Positions 6,915-17,049 are shown, counted from the first letter of the stretch. The stretch: DNA of 64,000 nt from Mucilaginibacter lappiensis (GCF_900155965.1 NZ_FTMG01000006.1:124001-188000), one strand, 5' to 3'. Translations and numbers: made by a program. Notes: generated by a model not told the origin, from the sequence alone.

Positions 6915-9716
6915 TTAAAACCTGATGTTATAATTAATAAATGGTATCGGCTTGGCAAATATGGATAGCTTATAACCACTGATAACGCCATTTTGCGTTG
7001 TAAAGTAAGCCGAGTAAGCATTTTGCCTTCCGGTAAGATTATAAACTCCTAAAGTGAACGAATTATGTGTTCGCTGATGTACCTTATGATTGCCTTCGAT
7101 GTTCATCGAAAAATCCGATCTGAAATAATCGGGTATACGGTAGGCATTTCTGTCTGAATAAAATACCCTTTCAGAACCACCATATTCATATTTAGCGATA
7201 GGCAGGGTAATTGGTCTGCCCGTACTATAAGTTACATTTAATGACACGCTAAACCTGTGCGAAAACCGGTAATTACCAATAAAATTAAAATCATGCGGTT
7301 TATCAAAATTGGCCGGATAATAGGCTCCTCCGTTAATCAATTCACCTTCATTCACGTTATCCTGCCTCAAAAATGTACGTGAGTAGGTATAGCTTATCCA
7401 CCCGTTGGCTTTGCCCGTTGTTTTTTTGATCAGGAACTCAATACCATAGGCCTTACCCTGTGTGCCCAATACATCATTCTCAATATGATGATTGAGTACC
7501 AGGTTAGCCCCGCTTGTGTAGTCCAAATAATCTCTTAATCGTTTGTAATAAACCTCGACCGATGTTTCAATAGTATTTGCTTTAAAATTACGATATAAGC
7601 CTAATGATACCTGGTCGCCGTATTGTGGTTTAATGTTAGGATCGCTAAGCTGCCATACATCGGTTGGCGCTATGGCTGTGGTGTTTGAAAGCAGATGTAT
7701 ATATTGCCTTAAGGTATTATATCCCGCTTTTACCGAAGTATTATCTCCCAGATTGTATCGCGCCGAAAGCCTGAACTCGGGTCCGGAATACGTTTTGATC
7801 ACTTTGTTTTTGGAATAGGTAGTACTATCTAACAAATTCGCACTTGTTTTTGGCAAATTGGGGGCATAATTATAAACTGTTTGCGGGCCCAGATAATTGT
7901 AAAGTGAATACCTGATACCGGCGCTTAATGAAAGATCGTCTGTAATGTCATATTTATCGCCAACGTAAGCCGCGCTTTCCAAAGCCTGCTGTGCCGGAAC
8001 AACATCTGGCACTACTAGCGATTGTGCATCATTTGGCTGCAAATTACCCGGATGCAACTTGTAGTAAATAGTACTTACCCCAAAGTCAACCGTGTTTTTC
8101 CGATTAAGATAGTAAGTAAAATCAGCCTTAAGGTTGGTTTGATTGATATCAAAATTAAGTTTGTAGGCATTTACCACGTTATCAAAACTGGCAATATCGT
8201 ATTGATACCTGTCAATGCCGGTTGTTATCAAACTAAACAGCTTATCGTTGAAATTATGTTTCCATTTGATATTGATATTCCTGTTACTGTAGCTATAAGC
8301 TGTGTCGCTGTTGAGTTTAAACTTATCGTGGCTCAGGTAACTGGTCAAATAAAGATTGTTTTTATCATCTATCTGGTGACTTATATCCAAATTAAGGTCG
8401 TAGAACGAGGCCTGGCTATGTTTATACGCATCTGGCAATAGCTTCAGCAACCAATCGGAATAAGTGATACGTCCACCAAATATAAATGAGGTTTTATCTT
8501 TAATAATTGGCCCTTCCACATTAAGCCTACTGGTTATTAAGCCTATGCCAGCCGAACCGGTAAACTTCTTTTTATTACCCTCCCTGTCTGTTATATCTAA
8601 TACAGACGACAGACGGCCTCCAAATTTTTCGGGGATGCTGCTCTTGTACAATTCAACATCTTTTACAATATCAGGGTTAAATGCAGAGAAGAAGCCAAAA
8701 AAATGTGATGGGTTATAAATAGTAGCATCATTAAGCAATATCAGGTTCTGATCGGCAGAGCCCCCGCGAACATTAAAGCCGGTTGTGGCCTCACCTACCG
8801 ACTGTACACCAGGCAGTGTTAATATTACCCGTAATATATCAGCCTCGCCAAATACCGTTGGTACCTGTTTAATACTTTTAATATCAAGCCGGTTTACCCC
8901 TAATTGTACATTACGAACATTGGCTACTTTTTCAGCAGATATTTTTACCTCTTTTAAACTGGTTATCTGCTCCTGCATTTCAATAATCAGTTTTCCATCA
9001 GCATATAGTATAATCTGACGCCGCGTATCGCGCATGCCAATGCCTCTTATACTTAAGATTTGCCGTCCTTTGGGTAATACGATGGTAAAGTATCCAAACT
9101 GATCGGTAGCCACACCGGTTTTGGTATTGGTAACATAAATACTGGCGCCCACTACCGATTCGCCTGATTTGCCGTCACGCACATATCCCGATAAGGTGGC
9201 CTTACCTGATGGAATAATATTGGTTTTAGTACCTATTTCGTACAATTTATTTTCTGTGGTGGCTTCCGGAACCTTTTTATCTTTTTCATCAGTAAAATCG
9301 GCTACGGTAGCATTAGTCGTAATATTTACGGGCTGCTTTGCCGCAGATGGAGTCGCTCCTGGTTTATTTCCGAAAAAGCCGGCGGGCAATTTGGTTTGTA
9401 TTTCGCGCCCTCGCGTAAGGAATACCTGACGTTGTGCGGTAATGGCATAATGAAAATCGGTGTTTTTAAAAACCATATCCAGCACAGTTTCAATCGGCTT
9501 ATTATTTACTTCAACAGAGATTTTTAAACTATCAAATTGGATGGGATTATAGTAAAAATGAAATCCGGTTTTTGCTTCCAGCTCTGTTACAAATTGGCCC
9601 ATGTTGACCTGTTGAACATTTACACTTATTGATACTGTTGTACCTTGCTGGGCAAAACCCAACTTAGCAAGTACCAAAAAACAGAAAACCAGAAAGTAAA
9701 TTTTTTTCATCCGCAA
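6915..9716 (-). CDS. TonB-dependent receptor with STN and carboxypeptidase-like domains
   Basis: A 933-residue outer-membrane receptor. After the signal peptide (LVLAKLGFAQ) come an STN/secretin-like domain (about residues 30-100; TGFHFYYNPIQFDSLKI), a linker rich in T, A and K, a carboxypeptidase-regulatory-like domain (about 170-255; GKATLSGYVRDGKSGESVVG), a plug (GFNVRGGSADQNLILLNDAT) and a long beta-barrel ending in an aromatic residue (YNIRF). An STN domain is often linked to sigma/anti-sigma signalling, but no such genes are seen beside it. It heads the row with the DUF4249 and MG2-like genes. The substrate is unknown; energy comes from TonB-ExbBD elsewhere in the genome. Confidence 0.92.
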   Translation of the reverse strand: MRMKKIYFLVFCFLVLAKLGFAQQGTTVSISVNVQQVNMGQFVTELEAKTGFHFYYNPIQFDSLKISVEVNNKPIETVLDMVFKNTDFHYAITAQRQVFLTRGREIQTKLPAGFFGNKPGATPSAAKQPVNITTNATVADFTDEKDKKVPEATTENKLYEIGTKTNIIPSGKATLSGYVRDGKSGESVVGASIYVTNTKTGVATDQFGYFTIVLPKGRQILSIRGIGMRDTRRQIILYADGKLIIEMQEQITSLKEVKISAEKVANVRNVQLGVNRLDIKSIKQVPTVFGEADILRVILTLPGVQSVGEATTGFNVRGGSADQNLILLNDATIYNPSHFFGFFSAFNPDIVKDVELYKSSIPEKFGGRLSSVLDITDREGNKKKFTGSAGIGLITSRLNVEGPIIKDKTSFIFGGRITYSDWLLKLLPDAYKHSQASFYDLNLDISHQIDDKNNLYLTSYLSHDKFKLNSDTAYSYSNRNINIKWKHNFNDKLFSLITTGIDRYQYDIASFDNVVNAYKLNFDINQTNLKADFTYYLNRKNTVDFGVSTIYYKLHPGNLQPNDAQSLVVPDVVPAQQALESAAYVGDKYDITDDLSLSAGIRYSLYNYLGPQTVYNYAPNLPKTSANLLDSTTYSKNKVIKTYSGPEFRLSARYNLGDNTSVKAGYNTLRQYIHLLSNTTAIAPTDVWQLSDPNIKPQYGDQVSLGLYRNFKANTIETSVEVYYKRLRDYLDYTSGANLVLNHHIENDVLGTQGKAYGIEFLIKKTTGKANGWISYTYSRTFLRQDNVNEGELINGGAYYPANFDKPHDFNFIGNYRFSHRFSVSLNVTYSTGRPITLPIAKYEYGGSERVFYSDRNAYRIPDYFRSDFSMNIEGNHKVHQRTHNSFTLGVYNLTGRQNAYSAYFTTQNGVISGYKLSIFAKPIPFINYNIRF

Positions 9717-9800
9717 TTTTATTTTTTACTCACGTCAGTAAAACATCAATTGATGCCCTTATTTTCAGTATACTATATTGCCGCTTGTGTTTAATACATA

Positions 9801-10547
9801 TTATCTGGATAACTCATCATATCGGCCGGCTATAGCAACCATAGCTTCTTCCGGGGCTCTCCTATATTTGATCTTATTGGCTTTAATGTATTGTTGCAGC
9901 TCTTTCTTCTTATCTTTTAAAATATCAAGCAGGGCTGCTTGTCCGCTAATACTATAATAATTATTCCCTTTCTTCAGGAAAAAACTTTTACTTGATGAAA
10001 AATAAGTGTCGATAGTGTTTGAAATAGAGGTTGTTTGGAGTGATTTTGAGTACTTTGCCAGCACAACAACGTTGCCATGATATAACTCATCATAAAAACC
10101 CGCGTTTATACCGGCATTTGTCTGTAATGAATCTGCTATGATATTTACAAAATGATGGCTAAACAAATCAAAATGCTCCAACCGTTCATTTAACAGGGTA
10201 TACATGGAGAATTTATTATACAAGAGCACTACCACAACGTCTTTATTCAGGTCGTACATCATAGGCACATCTTTAAAAAATAATCCATCGTAATTGACTG
10301 TGCCGGGGCTAAACTTGTTTACATCCTGAAAATAGGCGTTTCCTTTTATGTTTGGATTATACAGTTCATATTCTGGCCCATTATATAGGCGTGATTGTTG
10401 GCCAATAGCAGTATTGTAGGCATCTGCAATGTGCACCATAGCAATGCGCTGCTCAGATGTATCTGCTGATGAAGTTTGACCCAGGGTTTGTTTCGTAATA
10501 AAGGAGAGGAGGGTTACGATAACGCCCAGCAATAGTTTTCTGATCAT
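9801..10547 (-). CDS. Secreted protein of unknown function
   Basis: A 248-residue protein with a clear signal peptide (MIRKLLLGVIVTLLSF..., ending near TLGQ). I do not recognise the family. The body has GPEYELYNPNIKGNAYFQD and a conserved-looking NYDGLFFKDVPMMYDLNKD, and ends in a charged segment (KKKELQQYIKANKIKYR). It lies 84 bases upstream of the TonB receptor on the same strand, so it may belong to the same transcript and surface system. Many Bacteroidota genomes have small secreted proteins of this sort next to such receptors. Confidence 0.7.
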   Translation of the reverse strand: MIRKLLLGVIVTLLSFITKQTLGQTSSADTSEQRIAMVHIADAYNTAIGQQSRLYNGPEYELYNPNIKGNAYFQDVNKFSPGTVNYDGLFFKDVPMMYDLNKDVVVVLLYNKFSMYTLLNERLEHFDLFSHHFVNIIADSLQTNAGINAGFYDELYHGNVVVLAKYSKSLQTTSISNTIDTYFSSSKSFFLKKGNNYYSISGQAALLDILKDKKKELQQYIKANKIKYRRAPEEAMVAIAGRYDELSR

Positions 10548-10851
10548 TTAGGTTTTATAAAGAATGGAATTTACGTTACTTTTAATTAAAAATCAAAGAG
10601 TTACGAAAAATAGTTTAGCTCGCGCTTTCATTGTATTAATTATGTTACAATAATTAAGCGTGCTAATCACACCCCTCCGCACTGCTAAACCGATTAGAGA
10701 AGATCTAATGCCTTATTATGATATCACACAGGTACCCCGTTAATAACGATAGTTGATCACAATTCAGAATGAAACGCTATTGTTACATCTGCATTGGTTA
10801 AACCGCCAATCAAAATGCTTGTCTATCAGTTATACAATTAAATAAACATTT
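10548..10851. other. Spacer between divergent genes
   Basis: This 304-base spacer separates the leftward secreted-protein gene from the rightward His-rich peptide gene. I see no gene in it. The only structure is a short inverted repeat, ATTGTA...TACAAT, near 10632-10654. I found no TAnnTTTG box at a suitable distance for either gene. Confidence 0.5.
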
Positions 10852-10995
10852 ATGAAAGCTCTAAAAATATTAGCGGTTGTATTATTTGCAACATTTGCTT
10901 ACACCGCAGCCAGCGCACAAACACATCACCGTCGTCATGTAGTGCACCGTCATCATCATCACGTGGTACATCATCCGCGTCATCACAAAATGTAA
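10852..10995 (+). CDS. 47-residue His-rich secreted peptide
   Basis: A short open frame from ATG 10852 to TAA 10995. The first 23 residues form a textbook signal peptide (MKALKILAVVLFATF then AYTAASAQ). The remaining 24 residues, starting THHRRHVVHRHHHH, contain 12 histidines plus arginine, lysine and proline. A strong bidirectional terminator follows within 6 bases, supporting a real transcription unit. The function is unknown. The histidines could bind Zn, Cu or Ni in the periplasm or outside the cell; that is inference. It is too short for common length cut-offs and may be missed by automatic annotation. Confidence 0.72.
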   Translation: MKALKILAVVLFATFAYTAASAQTHHRRHVVHRHHHHVVHHPRHHKM

Positions 10996-11000
10996 AATAA

Positions 11001-11026
11001 AAAAGGCCCTTAAAAGGGCCTTTTTT
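11001..11026. terminator. Bidirectional terminator between His-rich peptide and infB
   Basis: AAAAGGCCCT-taaa-AGGGCC followed by TTTTTT. The hairpin lies between convergent genes and has A and T runs on both sides, so it can end the peptide transcript rightward and the rimP-nusA-infB transcript leftward. Confidence 0.85.
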
Positions 11027-11049
11027 ATTTGAATATGGGAAAGCTGTTA

Positions 11050-14000
11050 TTACAACTTACGTTTCACTTCTACATTTTCATAAGCTTCAACAATGTCACC
11101 TACTTCAATGTTATTAAAGTTCAGAATGTTCAAACCGCACTCGTAACCGGTTGCTACTTCCTTAACATCATCTTTAAAGCGTTTTAACGAAGCCAGCTCA
11201 CCAGTATAAATTACCACACCGTCACGTATAATACGGATTTTGCTGTTACGGTTAATTTTACCATCCAGTACCATACAACCTGCAATAGTACCCACCTTGC
11301 TGATCTTGAAGGTTTCACGTATTTCCACATTGGCCACAATCTTCTCTTCAAACGTTGGTGCAAGCATACCTTCCATCGCGGCTTTGATCTCATTGATCGC
11401 ATCGTAGATGATAGAATATAACCTGATATCGATTTGCTCAGCCTCGGCCAGCTTACGGGCACTTCCTGACGGACGAACCTGGAAACCGATAATGATCGCG
11501 TCAGACGCGGAAGCCAGCAATACATCAGATTCAGAGATCTGACCAACTGCTTTGGATATGATATTAACCTGTATCTGTTCGGTTGATAGTTTCAGTAAGG
11601 AATCGGACAATGCCTCGATCGATCCATCCACGTCACCTTTAACAATAATGTTAAGCTCCTTAAAGTTACCCACTGCCAAACGGCGGCCGATCTCATCAAG
11701 GGTGATGTGTTTCTGGGTACGTAAACCTTGCTCACGTTGCAGCTGCAAACGCTTGTTAGCAATTTCACGGGCTTCAACTTCACTCTCCAGCACATTAAAC
11801 TTATCACCTGCTGTAGGCGCGCCCTGCATACCCAATACCTGTACCGGCGTTGATGGCCCTGCAGATTCAACCCTTTGACCACGCTCGTTGGTCAATGCTT
11901 TAACACGACCGCTGTAACAGCCTGCCAGTATTGGATCACCTACCTTTAAGCGACCAGCTTGTACAAGGATGGTGGTAACAATACCACGGCCTTTATCAAG
12001 GGCTGCTTCAATAACAGTACCAACGGCACGTTTATTAGGATTGGCTTTCAGTTCAAGCAATTCGGCCTCAAGCAATACTTTTTCTAACAGCAGCTCGACA
12101 TTTAAACCCGTTTTAGCTGATATTTCCTGGGTTTGATATTTACCACCCCACTCCTCAACCAAAATGTTCATGGCCGATAACTGCTCACGTATTTTGTCGG
12201 CATTAGCACCAGGTCTGTCAATTTTATTGAAGGCGAAGATGATTGGTGCTCCTGCAGCCTGCGCGTGATTTATAGCCTCGCGGGTTTGCGGCATCACACT
12301 ATCGTCTGCGGCAATTACTATAATTACAATATCTGTTACCTGTGCACCCCTTGCACGCATGGCGGTAAACGCCTCGTGGCCCGGAGTATCCAGGAAGGTA
12401 ATTTTACCTTTATCGTCTGGCAGGGTTACCTCATAAGCACCAATGTGCTGGGTAATACCACCGGCCTCGCCGCCTATTACGTTTGTTTTACGTATAAAGT
12501 CGAGCAGGGATGTTTTACCGTGGTCAACGTGTCCCATGATGGTTACGATTGGCGCACGTGGTATCAGATCTTCTGGTTCATCAACCTGGTCAAGGTTACC
12601 CTCTTCATCCTGTGGTTTTACAAACTCTATCTGGTAACCAAACTCATCGGCAACAATGCTTAAAGTTTCGGCATCAAGTCTTTGGTTAATAGATACGAAC
12701 AGCCCCAGGCTCATACAGGTAGATATGATCTGCGTTACAGATACATCCATCATCAAAGCCAGCTCGTTCGCGGTTACAAACTCCGTAACCTTTAATACTT
12801 TCGACTGTAATTCCTGCTCCAATGCCAGTTCTTCGGCGGTAGAGGCTACATCATCACGTTTTTGACGACGGAATTTGGCCCTTTGCGCAAATTTACCAGA
12901 CTTACCAGCTCCGCTTAAACGGGCCAGTGTAGCCTTAATCTGGTCTTGTATATCTTTTTCAGATGGTTCCTCTTTTGGACCGTTATTTTGAGGCGCATTG
13001 TTACGACTGTTCCTGAAGTCAGGACGATTGCCACCACCCTGGTTAGGGCCACCGTTTCCGGGAGCACCGTTACCACGGTTCCTGAAATCAGGACGGTTTG
13101 GATTAATGGTTCCGCCAGCTGCAGGGGGGGTAGTATGTCCTTGTCCTTGCTGCGGTTGCTGATGATTGCCACCACCTTGTTGCCCACCGCCATGCTGAGG
13201 GTTACCCTGGCTATCTTTACGTTTCCTTTTGCGTTTATGATCAGCGTTGTTGGCATTTGATGATGATGCCACCGGATTACGTTTAGGCGCGTTAACCGGC
13301 AATTGTATTTTACCGATCACGTTAGGCCCTGTAAGTCTTTCGGCTTTTGCCCTGATCACATCAGGTTCCTGGTTTTCCTCAGCTGCCGCCTCAACTACCG
13401 GGGCCTGCACAACCGGGGCAACTGGTGCTACCGGTGCTTTTGGCTCTTCAACTTTTGGAGTTTCAACAACAGGCTGTGGCTTTGGCTCTTCTGCTTTTGG
13501 AGCTTCCGGTGCTTTCTCTACAGGTACTTCGATCTTTGGTTCCGGTTTGGGTTCAGGAGCCACAATTTCCGGTTGTTTAACAACCTCTACGGGTTTTGCT
13601 ACCTCTGCCGGTTTTTCAACCACTGGCTGAGGTTTTGCGTTCAGATTATTAAGGTCAATTTTACCCACTACCTTAACACCCGGCAAAACGTCATTACGTT
13701 CGTCAGTTTTTTCGGCAACTGGTTCAACAGGTTTTGGTTTCTCTGCCTGCGGCGAAGCATAATGACCGGTATTTTTGATCAATATTTCTTCGTTCTCAAA
13801 ATCTCTTGAACGGCGGTTTTCAACCGGTTTTTCCGGAAACCCAGCAGGTTCTTCTTTCCTGATCTTTCCGATACTGATCTGCTTGGCTTCCTCCTTAATA
13901 CTTTTGTCAACAGCAAACTCCTTCAACAATGCGGAGTACATGTCGCTATCCAGCTTCGCCATAGGTTGTTTTTCAACTTTATAGCCTTTTGTAGCCAAAA

Positions 14001-14076
14001 AATCGACAATGGTACTCATACCAATGTTGAGTTCTTTTACTGCTTTAATTAATTTTATTGATTTGTCTTCTGACAT
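11050..14076 (-). CDS. infB: Translation initiation factor IF-2
   Basis: A 1008-residue IF-2. The first ~60 residues are an IF2_N domain ([20 protein letters not shown]). A long low-complexity linker rich in P, E, K, V, then G, N, Q (about 80-390) follows, with a second IF2_N-like domain near residue 430 ([16 protein letters not shown]). The G domain has G1 [10 protein letters not shown]3 DTPGHEAF and G4 NKID, then beta-barrel and C-terminal domains. It positions initiator tRNA on the 30S subunit and promotes subunit joining. It is the last gene of the rimP-nusA-infB operon, 59 bases after nusA. A TATTTTTG box (minus, 14111-14104) in that gap could be an internal promoter but lacks a well-placed -33 element. 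Confidence 0.98.
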   Translation of the reverse strand: MSEDKSIKLIKAVKELNIGMSTIVDFLATKGYKVEKQPMAKLDSDMYSALLKEFAVDKSIKEEAKQISIGKIRKEEPAGFPEKPVENRRSRDFENEEILIKNTGHYASPQAEKPKPVEPVAEKTDERNDVLPGVKVVGKIDLNNLNAKPQPVVEKPAEVAKPVEVVKQPEIVAPEPKPEPKIEVPVEKAPEAPKAEEPKPQPVVETPKVEEPKAPVAPVAPVVQAPVVEAAAEENQEPDVIRAKAERLTGPNVIGKIQLPVNAPKRNPVASSSNANNADHKRKRKRKDSQGNPQHGGGQQGGGNHQQPQQGQGHTTPPAAGGTINPNRPDFRNRGNGAPGNGGPNQGGGNRPDFRNSRNNAPQNNGPKEEPSEKDIQDQIKATLARLSGAGKSGKFAQRAKFRRQKRDDVASTAEELALEQELQSKVLKVTEFVTANELALMMDVSVTQIISTCMSLGLFVSINQRLDAETLSIVADEFGYQIEFVKPQDEEGNLDQVDEPEDLIPRAPIVTIMGHVDHGKTSLLDFIRKTNVIGGEAGGITQHIGAYEVTLPDDKGKITFLDTPGHEAFTAMRARGAQVTDIVIIVIAADDSVMPQTREAINHAQAAGAPIIFAFNKIDRPGANADKIREQLSAMNILVEEWGGKYQTQEISAKTGLNVELLLEKVLLEAELLELKANPNKRAVGTVIEAALDKGRGIVTTILVQAGRLKVGDPILAGCYSGRVKALTNERGQRVESAGPSTPVQVLGMQGAPTAGDKFNVLESEVEAREIANKRLQLQREQGLRTQKHITLDEIGRRLAVGNFKELNIIVKGDVDGSIEALSDSLLKLSTEQIQVNIISKAVGQISESDVLLASASDAIIIGFQVRPSGSARKLAEAEQIDIRLYSIIYDAINEIKAAMEGMLAPTFEEKIVANVEIRETFKISKVGTIAGCMVLDGKINRNSKIRIIRDGVVIYTGELASLKRFKDDVKEVATGYECGLNILNFNNIEVGDIVEAYENVEVKRKL

Positions 14077-14135
14077 TTATTATAATTTCTCTGCTTATTA
14101 TCGCAAAAATACGATTTTAATTTTGGTTTCTATGC

Positions 14136-15371
14136 TTATTCAAACTCAGCACTCAATATTGATAACACTTCTTTTACAGTTTCTTCTTCCAGATCTGTAC
14201 GTTTTACCAATTCGCCTACTGTTAAAGCAAGTACCGATTTTGCGGTGTCTAAACCAATTCGTTTAAACTCATCAAGAATCCAGCTGTCAATTTCATCTGA
14301 AAACTCTTCGATGTCCACATCCTCGTCATGCTCATCTGCTTCACGGTAAACATCTATTTCATAGCCGGTTAGTTTACCAGCCAATTTAATGTTATGACCG
14401 CCACGGCCAATGGCCAGTGATACCTGATCGGGTTTTAAATATACTGCTGCTGTTTTTTTATCGTCATCCAGCTTAATAGAAGTTATTTTGGCCGGCGATA
14501 ATGCACGCTGAATATATAACTGAACATTATTGGTGAAATTGATCACGTCAATATTTTCATTTTTCAATTCGCGAACGATGCCGTGTATACGTGATCCTTT
14601 CATACCCACACAGGCACCTACCGGATCAATACGATCGTCATATGATTCCACAGCCACCTTAGCTCTTTCGCCTGGTTCACGTACAATTTTCTTGATCGTG
14701 ATCAGTCCGTCAAAAATCTCCGGTACTTCCAGTTCAAACAAACGTTGTAAAAACTCCGGAGCGGTACGCGAAATAATGATTTTAGGATTGCTGTTCAGCA
14801 TATCTACTTTATGAACAACCGCTTTTACGCTGTCGCCCTTTTTAAAGTAGTCAGCCGGGATCTGCTCGGTTTTTGGCAGCAATAGCTCATTACCTTCATC
14901 GTCAAGCACCAGGGTTTCTTTTTTCCAAACCTGGTAAACCTCGCCGGTAACAATTTCACCAACACGGTCTTTATATTTTTTGAAGATCTCGTCTTTTTCC
15001 AGTTCCAGAATTTTGGAAACCAGTGTTTGGCGGGCGGCTAAAATAGCACGGCGACCAAAACTTTCCAGCGTAATCTGCTCAATGTAATCATCCCCTACTT
15101 CCAGATCCGCGTCAATCCGCTGCGCTTCGGCTAATTCTATTTCCAGGTCATCATCCTCACTAAATCCATCTTCCATCACCTTACGGGTACGCCAGATCTC
15201 TAAGTCACCGTTGTCCGTGTTTACAATTACGTCGCAATTTTCATCGGTACCATACTTTTTCCTGATCATGCTTCTGAAAACGTCTTCCAGAACGCTCATC
15301 ATGGTTGGGCGGTCAATGTTCTTGAAATCTTTAAATTCCTGAAAAGAATCAATTAAATTAATATTGCTCAT
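14136..15371 (-). CDS. nusA: Transcription termination/antitermination factor NusA
   Basis: A 411-residue NusA: an N-terminal RNA polymerase-binding domain (to about 125), an S1 domain (GEIVTGEVYQVWKKETLVL), and two KH domains with the hallmark VGACVGMKGSRI and LAIGRGGHNIKLA. The acidic C-terminus (EADEHDEDVDIEEF) plus a short helix-rich tail are typical for Bacteroidota. It modulates pausing, termination and antitermination. It lies 3 bases after rimP and before infB, the classic operon order. Confidence 0.98.
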   Translation of the reverse strand: MSNINLIDSFQEFKDFKNIDRPTMMSVLEDVFRSMIRKKYGTDENCDVIVNTDNGDLEIWRTRKVMEDGFSEDDDLEIELAEAQRIDADLEVGDDYIEQITLESFGRRAILAARQTLVSKILELEKDEIFKKYKDRVGEIVTGEVYQVWKKETLVLDDEGNELLLPKTEQIPADYFKKGDSVKAVVHKVDMLNSNPKIIISRTAPEFLQRLFELEVPEIFDGLITIKKIVREPGERAKVAVESYDDRIDPVGACVGMKGSRIHGIVRELKNENIDVINFTNNVQLYIQRALSPAKITSIKLDDDKKTAAVYLKPDQVSLAIGRGGHNIKLAGKLTGYEIDVYREADEHDEDVDIEEFSDEIDSWILDEFKRIGLDTAKSVLALTVGELVKRTDLEEETVKEVLSILSAEFE

Positions 15372-15374
15372 TTT

Positions 15375-15839
15375 CTACTTGAATGATATTAAAACTTTTG
15401 TCTCTGTTATTTTATCAATAGGGATCACGCTTTCAACAGCCTCGGCTTTTTTCCCTTTTTCTTTTACTTTTTCTTCAATTATAACGGCATCCTCTGTTAT
15501 GGCCGTTAATTTGCCTTCTCTTTTGGTTCCGTCGGCCATTTTTATGCCTAAGTTACGCCCTATGTTTTTGGCGTATTGCCTGGTTGACGATAGCGGGTAA
15601 TCAATTCCCGGCGACGATACTTCCAGGTTGTATGCGGTTTCTATCACATTTTCCTCTTCCAGATGGAAGCCTACATGCCTGCTTATCTGCACACAATCAT
15701 CAATTCCCAGGCCGTTATCACCATCTATCAGCACAATCAGCTTTCCGTTCGAGTGCATTTTAATATCCACTATAAACAAATTCGGCTTATCGGCTATCTT
15801 CTCTTCAACCAGCTCTCTTACTCTTTTTTCAATATTCAT
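15375..15839 (-). CDS. rimP: Ribosome maturation factor RimP
   Basis: A 154-residue RimP: an N-terminal alpha/beta domain (VRELVEEKIADKPNLFIVDI), a central GIDDCVQISRHVGFHLE motif, and VSSPGIDYPLSS, then an SH3-like C-terminal domain. It is needed for maturation of the 30S subunit. I chose the ATG at 15839 because GGAGGG lies 3 bases before it and relatives start MNIEKRVREL. The frame stays open to 15923, but that would put the start inside the promoter's -7 box. First gene of the rimP-nusA-infB operon. Confidence 0.95.
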   Translation of the reverse strand: MNIEKRVRELVEEKIADKPNLFIVDIKMHSNGKLIVLIDGDNGLGIDDCVQISRHVGFHLEEENVIETAYNLEVSSPGIDYPLSSTRQYAKNIGRNLGIKMADGTKREGKLTAITEDAVIIEEKVKEKGKKAEAVESVIPIDKITETKVLISFK

Positions 15840-15879
15840 TACCCTCCGGTATTTTGATTGATAATTTGATTGATAAAAT

Positions 15880-15908
15880 AAAAGAGGGGACAAATCGCCC
15901 CCTCTTTT
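15880..15908 (-). promoter_or_regulatory. Hairpin in the rimP leader
   Basis: On the transcribed (minus) strand, AAAAGAGGGG, a 9-base loop, then CCCCTCTTTT form a perfect 10-pair stem ending in U4. It begins only a few bases after the predicted start site. It may be an attenuator-type terminator or a 5' stabilising hairpin; the sequence cannot distinguish these. It is 41 bases before the rimP start. Confidence 0.7.
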
Positions 15909-15920
15909 ATTAATTAGATG

Positions 15921-15950
15921 CAAATATACATAATATTATTTGATTTTCAA
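15921..15950 (-). promoter_or_regulatory. Promoter of the rimP-nusA-infB operon
   Basis: TTG (15950-15948), 19 bases, TATATTTG (15928-15921) on the minus strand, the same arrangement as at tRNA-Asp and pdhB. Expected transcription start is near 15914-15916. Confidence 0.8.
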
Positions 15951-15972
15951 GCAATTCGCAGTAGTTTATTGC

Positions 15973-16386
15973 TTAAAATGTTAAATCAATGTAATGTAAA
16001 CTACCCGGCCGATTGTGCCCTCCTATAAAATCCGTAAGCTTGTTACCGCTATCCAATTTATAATACCGCACAAAATAAGTTTGATGACTTACAAACGGCG
16101 TATCCGGAGTAAAAATAACGGCGCCATCAGCTATATGGTATGTGCCGGGCTGCATGGGCTGATAATTTTTCATATCCGTATCAACCGGCATTTTGTATAC
16201 CGGTATCAGCCCCTGCCAGTTTGCTCCCGACGAATCACGGGCGATATCCTGAATAACGGCAACATCTAAACCACTTATTTTGACAGAGCGCTCCTGATCA
16301 ATCTTACCGATATGGATTACGGGCGACTTGGACGTATTGCTACAGCCTATACAGGAAAAAACCAAAAGAAACCATAACTTTTTCAT
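15973..16386 (-). CDS. Small lipoprotein of unknown function
   Basis: A 137-residue protein starting at ATG 16386 (MKKLWFLLVF), with a lipoprotein signal peptide (SCIGCSN). An in-frame ATG at 16419 would add 11 non-hydrophobic residues and spoil the signal peptide. The body has a motif PVYKMPVDTDMKNYQPMQPG and is beta-rich. I do not recognise a family. It stands alone between the membrane-protein gene on the opposite strand and the rimP promoter. Confidence 0.6.
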   Translation of the reverse strand: MKKLWFLLVFSCIGCSNTSKSPVIHIGKIDQERSVKISGLDVAVIQDIARDSSGANWQGLIPVYKMPVDTDMKNYQPMQPGTYHIADGAVIFTPDTPFVSHQTYFVRYYKLDSGNKLTDFIGGHNRPGSLHYIDLTF

Positions 16387-16523
16387 ATCGAATATCTCTT
16401 GTTTGATAAAATTATCCAAACCTTATCATTATAAGTAAAACGCTCGCTTCTCATTATTTGGAATTGCCTAAAAATAAGCTGAAATTAGTTTAACTATTAC
16501 ACTAAACCTTAAAACTTTTTTTG

Positions 16524-17039
16524 ATGACATCAAAGACTTTCTGGACCATTATTCTGCGGATAACTGGCCTTTACCTTGCCTGGCAGTTTACTGCTCTTAT
16601 ACCCCAATTCCTCTCGGCGTTTATTTATTTTGGGCAAGACAAATTACAAGGGATAGCAACGGCTACTATACTTGTTTTTGAAATTGCTGTATATGCCCTG
16701 ATGTTATATTCTTGCTTTTTTAAAACTGATTTGGTCATTGAAAAATTAAATCTTGAAAAAGGTCTTGAGGATGAAAAATTTGAAATCAATGTCCATCGAT
16801 CTGTTGTCTTAAAAATAATTGTTGTTGTGCTGGGTGGCATATTCGTAGTTGATGCGTTTCCATCCCTTTTCCAAAATCTTTTCACCTACTTTCAACTTCA
16901 GGCTTCCTATGATGGCTTTAAACACAACCGGTCATCGCCATGGATAGTTTATGCGTTTCTCAAACTCGTTATAGGCTTTTTCATGATGGCCGATAGCAGA
17001 TTGATTGTGAACTTTATTGAACGCAGAAGAAAAGGCTAA
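16524..17039 (+). CDS. Four-helix inner-membrane protein of unknown function
   Basis: A 171-residue protein starting at ATG 16524 (a TTG lies one codon upstream). Four hydrophobic segments are visible: around residues 5-30 (TIILRITGLYLAWQFTALIP), 35-60, 93-115 (VVLKIIVVVLGGIFVVD) and 140-160. The C-terminus is basic (FIERRRKG), suggesting a cytoplasmic tail. No family is recognised. It ends 10 bases from the convergent S9 peptidase gene. Confidence 0.65.
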   Translation: MTSKTFWTIILRITGLYLAWQFTALIPQFLSAFIYFGQDKLQGIATATILVFEIAVYALMLYSCFFKTDLVIEKLNLEKGLEDEKFEINVHRSVVLKIIVVVLGGIFVVDAFPSLFQNLFTYFQLQASYDGFKHNRSSPWIVYAFLKLVIGFFMMADSRLIVNFIERRRKG

Positions 17040-17049
17040 CTTTTACCAA

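Noticed and set aside
12265..12663. Long plus-strand frames opposite infB
   Set aside because: They lie opposite a well-conserved gene and have no family resemblance; typical antisense shadows.
14104..14111. A possible internal promoter for infB (TATTTTTG, minus)
   Set aside because: No -33 TTG at 19-20 bases; kept only as a remark under infB.
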